Source: Deinococcus indicus
GTDB lineage: Bacteria; Deinococcota; Deinococci; Deinococcales; Deinococcaceae
Assembly (NCBI RefSeq): GCF_002198095.1
Contig: NZ_NHMK01000035.1
Location: forward strand, 37,345 to 101,344
Reading direction: 5' to 3'
DNA: 64,000 nt
Part shown: positions 8,343 to 17,340 of the stretch, in pieces
Position numbering within the stretch: the first letter of the stretch is position 1
How the letters are laid out: every line of letters begins with the position of its first letter
Made by a program: the position numbers and the translations under genes
The notes under the pieces: model-generated
Seen by the model: only the letters and a program-made list of their open reading frames with translations
Told to the model about the DNA's origin: nothing
Databases searched by the model: none

Positions 8343-11300
8343 ATGGGGGAGAGGATGACGCAGGAACCACTGGCCGGAGCGGGCACGCCCGGCACCGAGA
8401 CGGGCGGCAGTTTCGAGGTGCTGCGCCGCCGCCTGGACGCGCTGGGCGCGCAGGTCCGTGCGGCCGCCGAGGAGCTGAACGCCGCGCGGATCGCGGAGTA
8501 CGGCGACAGCCGCCTGAGTCTGCTGGGCCGCGCGCACATCCGCACCGCGCAGGCCAGCCTGGGCCGGGATCTCGTGCAGGTCGGGGACGTGATGCTGTTC
8601 GGCTTCAACGTCACGCAGGGCCTGAAGGCCCGCACGGAACTGGCGGACGTGTTCGCGCTGTACCGACTGACGCACGAGGGCGGCGCGTTCGACGTGCAGC
8701 CCGTGCCGGTCGAGGGGTCGTTCCTGACCGATCCGGCGTTCGTGCGGGACTTCGAGGAACTGTACGCCTACTACCGGCACGCGCGGCTGCTGCAACTGGA
8801 GATCCGCGCCGGGCGGCTGCTGGCGGCCTTCCAGATCGGGGAGCGCCTGACCGACCGGCGGGTGTTCCGCTGGGACCTCACGCCGGACGGCGCGCGTTAC
8901 CTCGATGCGCGCGGCGAACGGGACCTCAACCCGCTGCCGCCCTTCGATTTCGAGTGGACCCGCGCCGGGCGCGATCAGGAGGTCAGCGGGCGCTTCCCGC
9001 ACCTGAACATCCTGGACACGCTGTTCGTGGAGACGGCGGGCGGCACGCTGACCGTGAAGGTGGAGAACAACACCGAGACCGGTGAAGGCATCTACAGCGA
9101 GCCCGTCGAGGAGCGCACCCAGGGTCTGGACGACGCGACCTTCGAGTTCGCGCGGGTGGGCCGCCTGATCCTGCTGCGCGTGCTGCCGTACCGCGAGAAG
9201 ACGTGGCGCGGCCTGATCTTCGACACGCTGACCGGGCGGGTCACGCGCGAGGACGCCCTCACGCGCGGCTGCGTGCAGCTGCCCGAGGAGCACGGGATCG
9301 TCTTCCCCGGCGGGTATTACCTGCCGGGCGGCGAGCACCGCGCCTTCGAGGGCTTCACGCCCGGCATGGTCCTCGAGCGGGTCGTGCGCAGCCCGAACGG
9401 TGAGGACGTGCTGTTCGTCTTCTACGATCAGGACTCGGGCCGCAGCGCCCTGCTGGTGTACAACCTGATCCGCCGCGAGGTGCAGACGCCCATCAGCGCC
9501 CACGGGGACGCCGCGCTGCCCGACGGGCGCATGGTGCTGTTCCAGGCCGAGGCCGAACCCACCCAGGTGCATGCGGTGCAGGTGTGGCAGACGCCCTTCA
9601 CGAGCGACGTGTTCGCCGCGCAGCGCCCGCCCGGCACGTCGTTCCTGGGCCGACTGGGGAACGCGGAACTCGTGCGGGGCGTGTCGAACCTGCTCGCCCT
9701 GGCAAGGGCCGCGCAGACGCCGGAGGTCACGGCCGCCCAGTACGCCGCGCTGGCCGAACAGGCCCGCCGCCTGCCGGACACGCACCACTGGCTCGACGAC
9801 GAGTACACGGGCGGCGCGCGTACGCTGCTGCGCGACGTGACCGCCGCCGCCGAGGCGGTCCTCGACGAGTTCGAGAAGGTGCAGGCCCTGCGCGCCCAGG
9901 CGGCGCAGACCCTCGCGGACGTGCAGGGGGCGGTCCGCCGCCGCCTGACGACCCTCGACCCGGAGGGGTGGCGCAGCCTGCCGGAGTTCGTGACCGCCCT
10001 GGCCGAACTGACGGCGCTGCGCGCCCGCCTGCTGACGGTGCGCGAGACCCGCTCCATCGACGTGGGGGCCGTGGACGCCCTGCTCGGCGAGGTGCAGGCG
10101 GCGCACGCGCGGGTGGGCGGCGCGACCGGCAGCTACCTGGCCGACCCGGCCGCCCTGGCCCCCTTCCACGCGCAGCTCGACACGTTGAACACGCAGGTGG
10201 AGGCGGCGGGCACCACCCGCGACCTCGCCGCCGCGCTGGAGGCGCTGGGCACCCTGGCGACCGAACTGGACGTCCTGTCCGACCTGCTCGGCTCGCTGCC
10301 CGCCGAGGACCCGGTGCAGCGCACCCAGGTCGTCGAGGGCGTCTCGGCGCTGTACGGCCGCCTGAACGGCGTGCGCGCCCGCGCCGAGGGGCAGCGCCGC
10401 AGCCTGGGAAGCGGGGAACTCACCGCGCGCTTCGCGGCGCAACTGGCGCTGCTCGCGCAGACCGTCACGGGGGCGCTGGGCACCGCCGACACGCCCGAGA
10501 AGGCCGAGGAGGGCCTGTCCCGCGCGCTGCTGGCCCTGGAGGAACTCGAAGGGCAGTTCGGGGAGCACGAGGCGTTCCTGCCGGACATCCTCGCCCGGCG
10601 CGAGGAGACCGTGGAGGCCTTCGAGTCACGCCGTCAGGCGCTGCTCGACGAGCGTCAGCGCCGCGCGCAGGGTGTCGCGGACGCCGCCGACCGCATCCTG
10701 GCGGGCCTCCCGGCCCGCGCGGCGCGCCTGAGCGATCAGGACGCCCTGAACGGATTCTTCGCCGGGGACACGCTCATGCTGAAGCTGCGCGACCTCACCC
10801 TGAAACTGACCGAGCTGGGCGACAGCGTCCGCGCCGGGGACATCGAGGCCCGCCTGAAGGCCGCGCGCGATCAGGCGCTGCGCACCCTGCGTGACCGCGC
10901 CGACCTCGAAGGGGACGGCGGCGCGCTGATCCGCCTGGGCCGCCACCGCTTCAGCGTGAACACCCAGACGCTGGACCTGACGCTGCTGCCGCGGGGCGAT
11001 CACCTCGCGCTGCACCTGACCGGCACGCAGTTCATGGAACCGCTGCGCGACCCGGCGCTCGACGCGGGCCGCGCGTACTGGGACGTGACGCTGGAGAGCG
11101 AATCCCCGGACCTCTCCCGCGCGGAATTCCTGGCGGGCGAGGTGCTGGCCGCCGCGCGGGCGGGGCAGGGGGGCCTGACCCTGGACGCCCTGCGAGGCAT
11201 GACGCCGGACACGCGGGCCGGGACGGTCGCCACCTTCGCCGCCGCCCGCTACCGCCAGGGTTTCCAGCGCGGCGTGCACGACCACGACGCCGCGCTGATC

Positions 11301-13562
11301 CTGAACGCGTTGCTGCCGCTGCTGGACGCCGCGGGGCCGCTCGTCGCCCCACCGGAGGCGCGCGCGCTGGCCGCCGCGTTCTGGGCGCAGGCCGACGCGA
11401 CCTGGACGGCGCGCCTGACCTCCGCGCGGGCGGTGCAGACCCTGCTGGGCAGCGGCGCGGCCCTCGCGGACGCCCGCACGGCGCTGGAGGGAGCGCTGCG
11501 TGAATTCCTGACCCGCGTGCCGCTGCCCGTTCCCGACAGCGTGATTCCGGAGGCCGCCGCGTTCCTGACGGAGGCGGCCCCCGACGCGGGCGGGCCGTTC
11601 CCGTTCACGCAGGCCGCCGCCGACCTGAACGCCGCGCTGGACGAACACTTGCGCGCCGCCGGGCAGCCGGACGCCCTGAGCGTCAGCCTGGACGCCCTGA
11701 GCGCCGATCCGGTCCAGGCCTGGACCCTCAAACACGCGTGGCTGGACGCCCTGACCGGACGGGACGACGCTCGCCCCCTGGCGCGCTTCGTGCCCGAGGC
11801 GGTCGCGCTGCGCCTGTACGGGGACGCCCTGCGCGCCCAGCCGCGCGCGGTCACGCTCGACGCGACCATCACCGGCCTCCTAAGTGACCACCCGCGCCTC
11901 CAGGGCGGCACGCTGCACCTCGCCGCAGACGACCTGCTCGCCCGGCTCGCCACGCACGCCCGCACCTTCCTGCCGGGTCTGCACGCCTTCCAGGCGCAGC
12001 GGCAGGCGGTGCTGACGCGCGAACGGGCCCGGCTGCGCCTCGCGGAATTCCAGCCGCGCCCGCTGACCTCGTTCGTGCGTAACCGCCTGATCACCGACGT
12101 GTACCTCCCGCTGATCGGGGACAACCTCGCCAAGCAGATCGGCGCGGCCGGGGACGGCAAACGCAGCGACCTGATGGGCCTGCTGCTGCTCATCTCCCCG
12201 CCCGGCTACGGCAAGACCACCCTGATGGAGTACGTTGCGCACCGCCTGGGCCTCGTGTTCGTGCGCGTGAACGGCCCCAGCCTGGGTCACGCCGTGCGCT
12301 CGCTCGACCCGGCGCAGGCGCCGGACGCCGCCAGCCGCCAGGAACTGGAGAAACTCAACCTCGCGCTGGAGATGGGCGGGAACGTCATGCTGTACGTGGA
12401 CGACATCCAACACACCCACCCGGAATTCCTGCAGAAGTTCATCGCCCTGACCGACGGAACCCGCCGCATCGAGGGCGTCTGGAACGGCGAGCCGCGCACC
12501 TACGACCTGCGCGGCCGGAGATTCGCGGTCGTTATGGCCGGGAACCCCTACACCGAGACGGGCGAGGTGTTCCGCATTCCCGACATGCTCGCCAACCGCG
12601 CCGACGTGTATAACCTCGGGGACGTGCTGGGCGGCATGCAGGACGCCTTCCTGCTCTCGTACGTGGAGAACAGCCTGACCAGCAACGCCGTGCTCGCGCC
12701 GCTCGCCGGACGGGACCTGAGCGACGTCCCCAAGCTCGTCGCCCGCGCCCAGGGCCACGAGGATCCCGGCGAACTGTCGCACCCGTACAGCGAGGCGGAA
12801 CTCGCGGAGATCCTCGCCACGCTGCGCCTGCTGCTGCGCGCCCGCGACACGCTGGCCCGCGTGAACGCCGCGTACATCGCCAGCGCCGCCCAGGCCGACC
12901 GCGACCGGACCGAACCGCCCTTCAAGCTCCAGGGCAGCTACCGCAACATGAACAAGGTCGCCGAGAAACTCAGCCCGGTCATGAACGACGCCGAACTGGA
13001 CGGCGTGATCAGCGACCACTACCGCGGCGAGGCGCAGCTCCTCACGACCGGCGCGGAGGAGAACCTCCTGAAACTCGCCGAACTGCGCGGTACCCTGACC
13101 GCCGAGCAGGCGGCGCGCCGGGCGCAGATCCGCGAGAACTACGCCCGCGAACGCCGCATGGGCGCCGCCGACGGCGACACCGGCGCGCGCATGGTGGCGC
13201 AACTGGCGGACATCGCGGGCGGACTGGACCGCCTGAGGCTGCCCCCGACCGCTGCGACCCCCCAGCCGGTACCGCCCACCCGTCCCGCAGAGCCGCTGGC
13301 CGCGCAGCTCGAACCCCTGCTCGCCCCCCTCCTGGCCGCGCTGCGCGACCGCCCGGCGCCCGCATCCGTCACAGGCGACCCCGACCCGCTGACCGGAGTC
13401 GTCACGCCGCTGCTCACCGCGCTGGCCAGCGTCGTGCAGGGGCAGCAGGCCACGAACGCCGCCGTGCAGGACCTCGCGGAAGTCATCCGCCGGCGACAGA
13501 ACGCCCTGCGGCCCAGCAGTGACACCGGACCGTCCGGCGGGCGGCCGGGCGGCAGCTCCTGA
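8343..13562 (+). CDS. Giant DUF3686-type AAA ATPase
   Basis: 1739 residues. The N-terminal ~400 residues match the DUF3686 'DNA repair ATPase' type (FGFNVTQGLKARTELADVF, ERVVRSPNGEDVLFVFYDQD). Coiled-coil-like helices follow (~470-860). A C-terminal AAA+ domain has Walker A PPGYGKTT near residue 1285, Walker B VMLYVDDIQ near 1348, and a sensor-like VVMAGNPYTETGE. A second in-frame ATG at 8355 is also possible. It follows yqiJ-yqiK-like genes, an association seen for this family elsewhere; the 'DNA repair' label is a database name, not proof of role. The last two bases of the stop codon are the first two of a repeat element. Confidence 0.8.
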   Translation: MGERMTQEPLAGAGTPGTETGGSFEVLRRRLDALGAQVRAAAEELNAARIAEYGDSRLSLLGRAHIRTAQASLGRDLVQVGDVMLFGFNVTQGLKARTELADVFALYRLTHEGGAFDVQPVPVEGSFLTDPAFVRDFEELYAYYRHARLLQLEIRAGRLLAAFQIGERLTDRRVFRWDLTPDGARYLDARGERDLNPLPPFDFEWTRAGRDQEVSGRFPHLNILDTLFVETAGGTLTVKVENNTETGEGIYSEPVEERTQGLDDATFEFARVGRLILLRVLPYREKTWRGLIFDTLTGRVTREDALTRGCVQLPEEHGIVFPGGYYLPGGEHRAFEGFTPGMVLERVVRSPNGEDVLFVFYDQDSGRSALLVYNLIRREVQTPISAHGDAALPDGRMVLFQAEAEPTQVHAVQVWQTPFTSDVFAAQRPPGTSFLGRLGNAELVRGVSNLLALARAAQTPEVTAAQYAALAEQARRLPDTHHWLDDEYTGGARTLLRDVTAAAEAVLDEFEKVQALRAQAAQTLADVQGAVRRRLTTLDPEGWRSLPEFVTALAELTALRARLLTVRETRSIDVGAVDALLGEVQAAHARVGGATGSYLADPAALAPFHAQLDTLNTQVEAAGTTRDLAAALEALGTLATELDVLSDLLGSLPAEDPVQRTQVVEGVSALYGRLNGVRARAEGQRRSLGSGELTARFAAQLALLAQTVTGALGTADTPEKAEEGLSRALLALEELEGQFGEHEAFLPDILARREETVEAFESRRQALLDERQRRAQGVADAADRILAGLPARAARLSDQDALNGFFAGDTLMLKLRDLTLKLTELGDSVRAGDIEARLKAARDQALRTLRDRADLEGDGGALIRLGRHRFSVNTQTLDLTLLPRGDHLALHLTGTQFMEPLRDPALDAGRAYWDVTLESESPDLSRAEFLAGEVLAAARAGQGGLTLDALRGMTPDTRAGTVATFAAARYRQGFQRGVHDHDAALILNALLPLLDAAGPLVAPPEARALAAAFWAQADATWTARLTSARAVQTLLGSGAALADARTALEGALREFLTRVPLPVPDSVIPEAAAFLTEAAPDAGGPFPFTQAAADLNAALDEHLRAAGQPDALSVSLDALSADPVQAWTLKHAWLDALTGRDDARPLARFVPEAVALRLYGDALRAQPRAVTLDATITGLLSDHPRLQGGTLHLAADDLLARLATHARTFLPGLHAFQAQRQAVLTRERARLRLAEFQPRPLTSFVRNRLITDVYLPLIGDNLAKQIGAAGDGKRSDLMGLLLLISPPGYGKTTLMEYVAHRLGLVFVRVNGPSLGHAVRSLDPAQAPDAASRQELEKLNLALEMGGNVMLYVDDIQHTHPEFLQKFIALTDGTRRIEGVWNGEPRTYDLRGRRFAVVMAGNPYTETGEVFRIPDMLANRADVYNLGDVLGGMQDAFLLSYVENSLTSNAVLAPLAGRDLSDVPKLVARAQGHEDPGELSHPYSEAELAEILATLRLLLRARDTLARVNAAYIASAAQADRDRTEPPFKLQGSYRNMNKVAEKLSPVMNDAELDGVISDHYRGEAQLLTTGAEENLLKLAELRGTLTAEQAARRAQIRENYARERRMGAADGDTGARMVAQLADIAGGLDRLRLPPTAATPQPVPPTRPAEPLAAQLEPLLAPLLAALRDRPAPASVTGDPDPLTGVVTPLLTALASVVQGQQATNAAVQDLAEVIRRRQNALRPSSDTGPSGGRPGGSS

Positions 13563-13696
13563 TACAGACTCCGATTGAATGGGCTGCAAAGCCCGTTCAA
13601 TCCGAGCGAAGCGAGAAGGAGCAAAACGGGTTCCGGACGTGGAGCCGGCAATCCGGTGAAGTTCCGGATTGTTGGCGAAACAAACGGAATCCGTAC
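13561..13696 (+). repeat. Dispersed element, copy 2
   Basis: Near-identical to the element at 4036, beginning GATACAGACTCCG and ending CGGAATCCGTAC. The leading GA completes the TGA stop codon of the ATPase gene, so the element abuts the coding sequence with no gap. It is the first of three copies lying side by side. Confidence 0.85.
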
Positions 13697-13820
13697 GATC
13701 GGACTGCCGTCTGCTTCGCCGACCATCCGGGAGGGCCGGCTCCACGTCCGGAGGGGCGTGTTGCTCACACTCTGCGGAGGGGCTCTCCGGGCACATCGTT
13801 GCATTCATCGGAGTCCGTAT
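13697..13820 (-). repeat. Degenerate inverted copy of the dispersed element
   Basis: Read in the inverted orientation, this stretch keeps diverged versions of the element's blocks in the right order: CTGCTTCGCCGACCATCCGG, GGCCGGCTCCACGTCCGG, then CATTCATCGGAGTCCGTAT at the right end. It is about 124 bp, with internal losses. It fills exactly the space between two well-preserved direct copies. Confidence 0.6.
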
Positions 13821-13957
13821 GATGCGGACTCCGATTGAATGGGCTGCAAAGCCCATTCGATCGGAGCGAAGCGAGTGGGAGCAAAACGGGTTCCGGACGT
13901 GGAGCCGGCAATCCGGTGAAGTTCCGGATTGTCGGCGAAATAAACGGAACCCGTATG
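13821..13957 (+). repeat. Dispersed element, copy 3
   Basis: Starts GATGCGGACTCCG and ends CGGAACCCGTAT, with all internal blocks conserved relative to copies 1 and 2 (a few substitutions, for example GTCGGCGAAATAAACG). It is followed by about 75 nt of spacer and the leaderless promoter of the copper cluster. Confidence 0.85.
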
Positions 13958-14032
13958 ATCCCCTCGCCCCTGGCTGTTCCAGGAACGGCCGCTTGATGAT
14001 TCCTTCAGGACATTTTCACCTGACTGGCGCGT

Positions 14033-14038
14033 TACTAT
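14033..14038 (+). promoter_or_regulatory. Leaderless -10 box TACTAT
   Basis: TACTAT is followed by 7 nt (CCTGGCG) and the ATG at 14046, the spacing expected for a leaderless transcript. It probably drives the first gene of the copper/haem cluster. Confidence 0.5.
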
Positions 14039-14045
14039 CCTGGCG

Positions 14046-14636
14046 ATGATCCGCCGGTCAGGTCCAGCGCGCTTCACGGTTCCGGCCGTGGGGCGCTGGG
14101 TGCTGGCGCTGCTGACCCTCGTGGCAGCCCTGGCGCACCTGACGCGCAGCCCGGCATCCGGCGGCCTGGGGCTGCCCCTGACGGGTCTGGCCGCGCCCCG
14201 CCACACGGCCCCGGAGCACGCGGCGCCGGCCACCATGGGCGGGCGCCCCGACCACCCGACCGATCAGCACCCGGCCGACCACCATTCTGCTGACCATCAC
14301 CCGGCTGACCGCCACGCCGATCACTCGACTCCGGGGCGCCGCCTGCACCCGGCCGGCACCGACCCGCACGCCGGGCACGGGCCGTCCCTGACCGACGCCG
14401 CGCCCAACGCGCCGCCCACCCATGACCACCACCCGGACGCGCACTGCCCGTTCTGCCTGACGGCTGCTTTCGCCCTCGCGGCGGCGCCCGTCGTGGCTGT
14501 CGCCGCCACCCTCCAGGCACCCTCCCAGCCGACCAGCGTTCCCCTGACGCTGGCGCTCGCCGTTATCCGGCACGCGGATGCCCGCGCGCCACCCACCTCC
14601 GGAACGTCACAACCCCCTTTCCCCACGTTCCGCTGA
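14046..14636 (+). CDS. DUF2946-like His-rich membrane protein
   Basis: 196 residues. An N-terminal hydrophobic helix (VLALLTLVAALAHL) is followed by an extended His/Asp/Pro segment (about 55-140) with many HH, DH and HP pairs. Then comes the DUF2946 hallmark HCPFCLTAAFALAAAP, in which a CxxC precedes a second membrane helix. DUF2946 proteins occur with copper and haem genes, and the His-rich loop plus CxxC suggests periplasmic metal binding. It opens a cluster of copper-related genes on the same strand. The His-rich part is unusually long for the family. Confidence 0.7.
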   Translation: MIRRSGPARFTVPAVGRWVLALLTLVAALAHLTRSPASGGLGLPLTGLAAPRHTAPEHAAPATMGGRPDHPTDQHPADHHSADHHPADRHADHSTPGRRLHPAGTDPHAGHGPSLTDAAPNAPPTHDHHPDAHCPFCLTAAFALAAAPVVAVAATLQAPSQPTSVPLTLALAVIRHADARAPPTSGTSQPPFPTFR

Positions 14637-14788
14637 GACGGATTCCGGCTGTTTCGTTGACAGCCTGCCCCCGCGCCGGGTCGCCAATCCGGCGCCCGGA
14701 ATCCGCTCCGCGCCTGCCTGCCTCCACCCGGACGAAACGGTGCCCGTTTACCCGGCGCCGAGGAGGCGTGACTTCCGGAGGTCTTCCC

Positions 14789-16174
14789 TTGACGACGATT
14801 CCCTCGCCGTCCCCGTCCCGCCCCATGGCGCTCTACCGCGCCGCGTGGCGCTGGCACTTCTACGCCGGCGTCTTTGTCACGCCCTTTCTGCTCCTGCTGG
14901 CCCTGACCGGGCTGGTCATGCTGTTCGCCCCGCAACTCGAACGCGTGCAGTACCGCGACCTGCTGACGGTCACCCCCGGTCAGGCGGCCCTGGCCCTCGA
15001 CCGGCAGGTGGGCGCCGTGCAGCAGCTGTACCCGGCCGCCGAGGTCACCCGCGTACGGCCCCCCGCCGCCCCCACCCAGAGTACCCAGGTCGCCGTGACC
15101 ACCCAGGGCCACGACCTGACCGTCTACGTCGACCCGTACACCGCGCAGGTGCTCGGGCAGGTCGACCAGTCCAGCCGGCTGTACGCGGTCGCCGAGAGGG
15201 TCCACGGCACCCTGCTGCTCGGCGACACCGGCGACCGCATCCTCGAACTCGCCAGCGGCTGGGCGCTCGTCCTGACCGCCACGGGCCTCTTCCTGTGGTG
15301 GCCCCGCCCGGTCAGGGGCCGCCGCGACTGGCGCGCCTCCTTCATCCCGCAGCGCGCCGCTGGCCGGGCCGGCTGGAAAAACCTGCACGCCACCCTGGGC
15401 TTCTGGGTGGCCGGCATCCTGGTGTTCTTCCTGATCACCGGCATGGCCTGGACCGGCGTGTGGGGCGAGAAGGTCGTGCAGGCCTGGAACACCTTCCCCG
15501 CCCAGCTGTGGGGCGCCCCCACGAGCACCGTGCCCACCGCCGCCCTGAACCGCGACGGTGAGAAGGTCGTGCCCTGGACCCTCGAACAGACGCCGCTGCC
15601 CACCTCCGGTTCCGCGGCCGGCGCGCCCGGCGTGACCGGTCCCGTCACCCTGGACGCCGTGAACCGCTACGCGGCCGCGCAGCTGCCCAGCTACTGGATC
15701 GCGCTACCCGGCGGCCGGGACGGCGTGTACACCGTCAGCGCCAGCACCATGAGCGGCGACCTGACCGACGCCCGCCGCGACCTGACCCTGCACATCGACC
15801 AGTACAGCGGCCGTGAACTCGCCCGCGTCGGCTGGGACGACTACAGCCTGGGCGCCAAAGGCATGGCCGCCGGCATCGCCCTGCACCAGGGCCGGCACGG
15901 CCCGCTGAACTACGCGCTTGCCCTCCTGTCCTGCGCGGTCATCGCATTCCTGTGCGTGAGTGGCGCCGTGATGTGGTGGCTGCGCCGTCCCGCCGCCGCC
16001 CGCCGCCTGCACGCCCCCCCCATGCCCAGCCCGGTCCTGTGGAAGGGCGGCGTGGCGATCATGGCCGCGCTGGGCGTCGCCTTCCCCCTGGTGGGCCTGA
16101 GCCTCGTCGCCGTGCTGCTGCTGGACCTGCTGGTGCTGCGCCGACTGCCCGCCGTGAAAGCGGTCCTGTCGTGA
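14789..16174 (+). CDS. PepSY-associated transmembrane protein
   Basis: 461 residues from a TTG start at 14789, chosen because GGAGG lies 7 nt upstream. Four transmembrane helices are visible: FVTPFLLLLALTGLVMLF, LGFWVAGILVFFLITGMAW, YALALLSCAVIAFLCVSG and VAFPLVGLSLVAVLLLDLL. Two PepSY-like periplasmic parts follow the pattern VYVDPYTAQVLGQVDQSSRL and LHIDQYSGRELARVGW. The family (PiuB/PepSY_TM) is linked to iron or copper uptake and reductase functions. The next small gene overlaps its stop codon. The region 14637-14788 has no gene and may hold a badly decayed copy of the dispersed element. Confidence 0.85.
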   Translation: MTTIPSPSPSRPMALYRAAWRWHFYAGVFVTPFLLLLALTGLVMLFAPQLERVQYRDLLTVTPGQAALALDRQVGAVQQLYPAAEVTRVRPPAAPTQSTQVAVTTQGHDLTVYVDPYTAQVLGQVDQSSRLYAVAERVHGTLLLGDTGDRILELASGWALVLTATGLFLWWPRPVRGRRDWRASFIPQRAAGRAGWKNLHATLGFWVAGILVFFLITGMAWTGVWGEKVVQAWNTFPAQLWGAPTSTVPTAALNRDGEKVVPWTLEQTPLPTSGSAAGAPGVTGPVTLDAVNRYAAAQLPSYWIALPGGRDGVYTVSASTMSGDLTDARRDLTLHIDQYSGRELARVGWDDYSLGAKGMAAGIALHQGRHGPLNYALALLSCAVIAFLCVSGAVMWWLRRPAAARRLHAPPMPSPVLWKGGVAIMAALGVAFPLVGLSLVAVLLLDLLVLRRLPAVKAVLS

Positions 16175-16398
16175 CGGCCCAGCACCGCGCCACCCGCGCC
16201 GTGCAGGTCTGGCTGCTGGCCTTCGGACTGCTGGCCGCGCTGCCCGTGCCCCTATCCGCCCTGGTCGCCCGGCAGAGCGCCGGCCAGCCGCTGAGCGTCA
16301 CCTGCTCGTTCCGGCATCCCTGTCCGCTGGTCATTCACGTGCCGGGACAGCCGCTCGCGACCCTGCACATGCGCGAGATCACGCAGCCGCGCCCGTAA
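16171..16398 (+). CDS. Small membrane-anchored protein, possible metal binding
   Basis: 75 residues from GTG at 16171, which overlaps the TGA of the PepSY gene (GTGA), so translation is probably coupled. One transmembrane helix (VQVWLLAFGLLAALPVPLSA) is followed by a short periplasmic tail containing TCSFRHPCPLVIH and LHMREI. The C-x4-H-x-C-x4-H spacing plus His-Met suggests copper or haem ligation, but no family was recognised. Its position between the PepSY and MbnP-like genes supports a role in metal handling. Confidence 0.55.
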   Translation: MTAQHRATRAVQVWLLAFGLLAALPVPLSALVARQSAGQPLSVTCSFRHPCPLVIHVPGQPLATLHMREITQPRP

Positions 16399-16477
16399 CC
16401 CGGGCCATCCTCGCCTTCCGCTCCATCCCATCTTGTCTTTTCCACCTGCCCGCTGCAGGTCACCCAAGGAGTTCACC

Positions 16478-17242
16478 ATGCGTACCCTGATCCGCCTGAC
16501 CGCCCTCACCACCGCCCTGACCGGCACCACCCTCGCCGCGCCCTTCGCCCTGAACCTGAACGTCCTGAACGGCGACCGGCCCTTCACCGGCCAGCTCACC
16601 ACCCAGGCCGGGCAGGTCATCACCACCGATCTGTGGCAGCTGTACATCAGCAACGTCGCCCTCGTGAAGGACGACGGCACCGAACTGCCCGTGCCCGGCC
16701 TGACCCTCGTGAAACTCGGGGGCAGCGCCGGATACCAGAACGTCCCCGTCCTGAAGGGCGACGTGCCCGCCGGGACGTACCGGGGCGTGCGTTTCGACGT
16801 GGGCGTGCCCCGCGCCCTGAACCACCTGGACGCCAGCACCCAGCCGGCCCCGCTGGGCCTGGACGCCGGCATGTTCTGGGCCTGGAACCCCGGCTACATC
16901 TTCAGCCGCTTCGAGGGCAAGGCGCAGGTGGGCGGCCAGACCCGCGACGTGGCGCTGCACATGGGCGCCGACACCCGCCGCCTGACCGTCAGCCTGGGCG
17001 ACGTGATGAAACCCGGCACGGTCCAGGTGAAAGGCGGCGGCGCGCCCGTGACGGTGAACCTGAACGCCGCGCGAATGGTCGCGGCCGGCGTCGGCGCCGA
17101 GAAGTTTGACCTGAGCGACGCGAAGTACACGCAGGTGCACGGCGGCCCGGTCGCCGATCAGCTGTACCTGAACCTGGGCGCGGCCTTCAGTCTGGCGAGC
17201 GCCGCCCCCACCGCCGGCATGGCCATGCCCGGTCACAAGTGA
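16478..17242 (+). CDS. MbnP-like periplasmic copper-binding protein
   Basis: 254 residues with a signal peptide (RLTALTTALTGTTLAAP). The body matches the MbnP pattern: an N-terminal LNLNVLNGDRPF strand, LWQLYISNVALVKDDG, a central DAGMFWAWNPGYIFSRFEGK and the late GVGAEKFDLSDA. In methanotrophs MbnP is a periplasmic copper protein whose Trp is oxidised by its partner MbnH. A di-haem MbnH-like protein is encoded at 18444, which fits. AAGGAG sits 7 nt before the ATG, which was preferred over an upstream in-frame TTG because it begins the signal peptide. Confidence 0.8.
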   Translation: MRTLIRLTALTTALTGTTLAAPFALNLNVLNGDRPFTGQLTTQAGQVITTDLWQLYISNVALVKDDGTELPVPGLTLVKLGGSAGYQNVPVLKGDVPAGTYRGVRFDVGVPRALNHLDASTQPAPLGLDAGMFWAWNPGYIFSRFEGKAQVGGQTRDVALHMGADTRRLTVSLGDVMKPGTVQVKGGGAPVTVNLNAARMVAAGVGAEKFDLSDAKYTQVHGGPVADQLYLNLGAAFSLASAAPTAGMAMPGHK

Positions 17243-17299
17243 CCCTGGTACACCCTCACATTCCCCGATGACCCGGCCTGGTTGACCCGACTTTCTTCC

Positions 17300-17322
17300 G
17301 GGTGGAGCGCAGCGCTCCACCC
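17300..17322 (+). promoter_or_regulatory. Hairpin just upstream of a ribosome binding site
   Basis: GGGTGGAGC and GCTCCACCC form a perfect 9-bp stem with a 5-nt loop. It lies directly before the ribosome binding site (AAGGAG) of the gene at 17341. There is no T-run, so a plain Rho-independent terminator is unlikely. It may protect the mRNA 5' end or modulate translation. Confidence 0.4.
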
Positions 17323-17340
17323 ACCCTCAAGGAGTACCCC

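Noticed and set aside
8124..13856. Very long antisense frames opposite the flotillin and giant ATPase genes
   Set aside because: They show no domains; the plus strand encodes clear AAA and flotillin motifs.
14637..14742. Weak similarity to an inverted copy of the dispersed element (ACGGATTCCGGCTGTTTCG, CCCGGAATCCGC)
   Set aside because: Only scattered matches; without an alignment score it cannot be distinguished from chance in GC-rich DNA.
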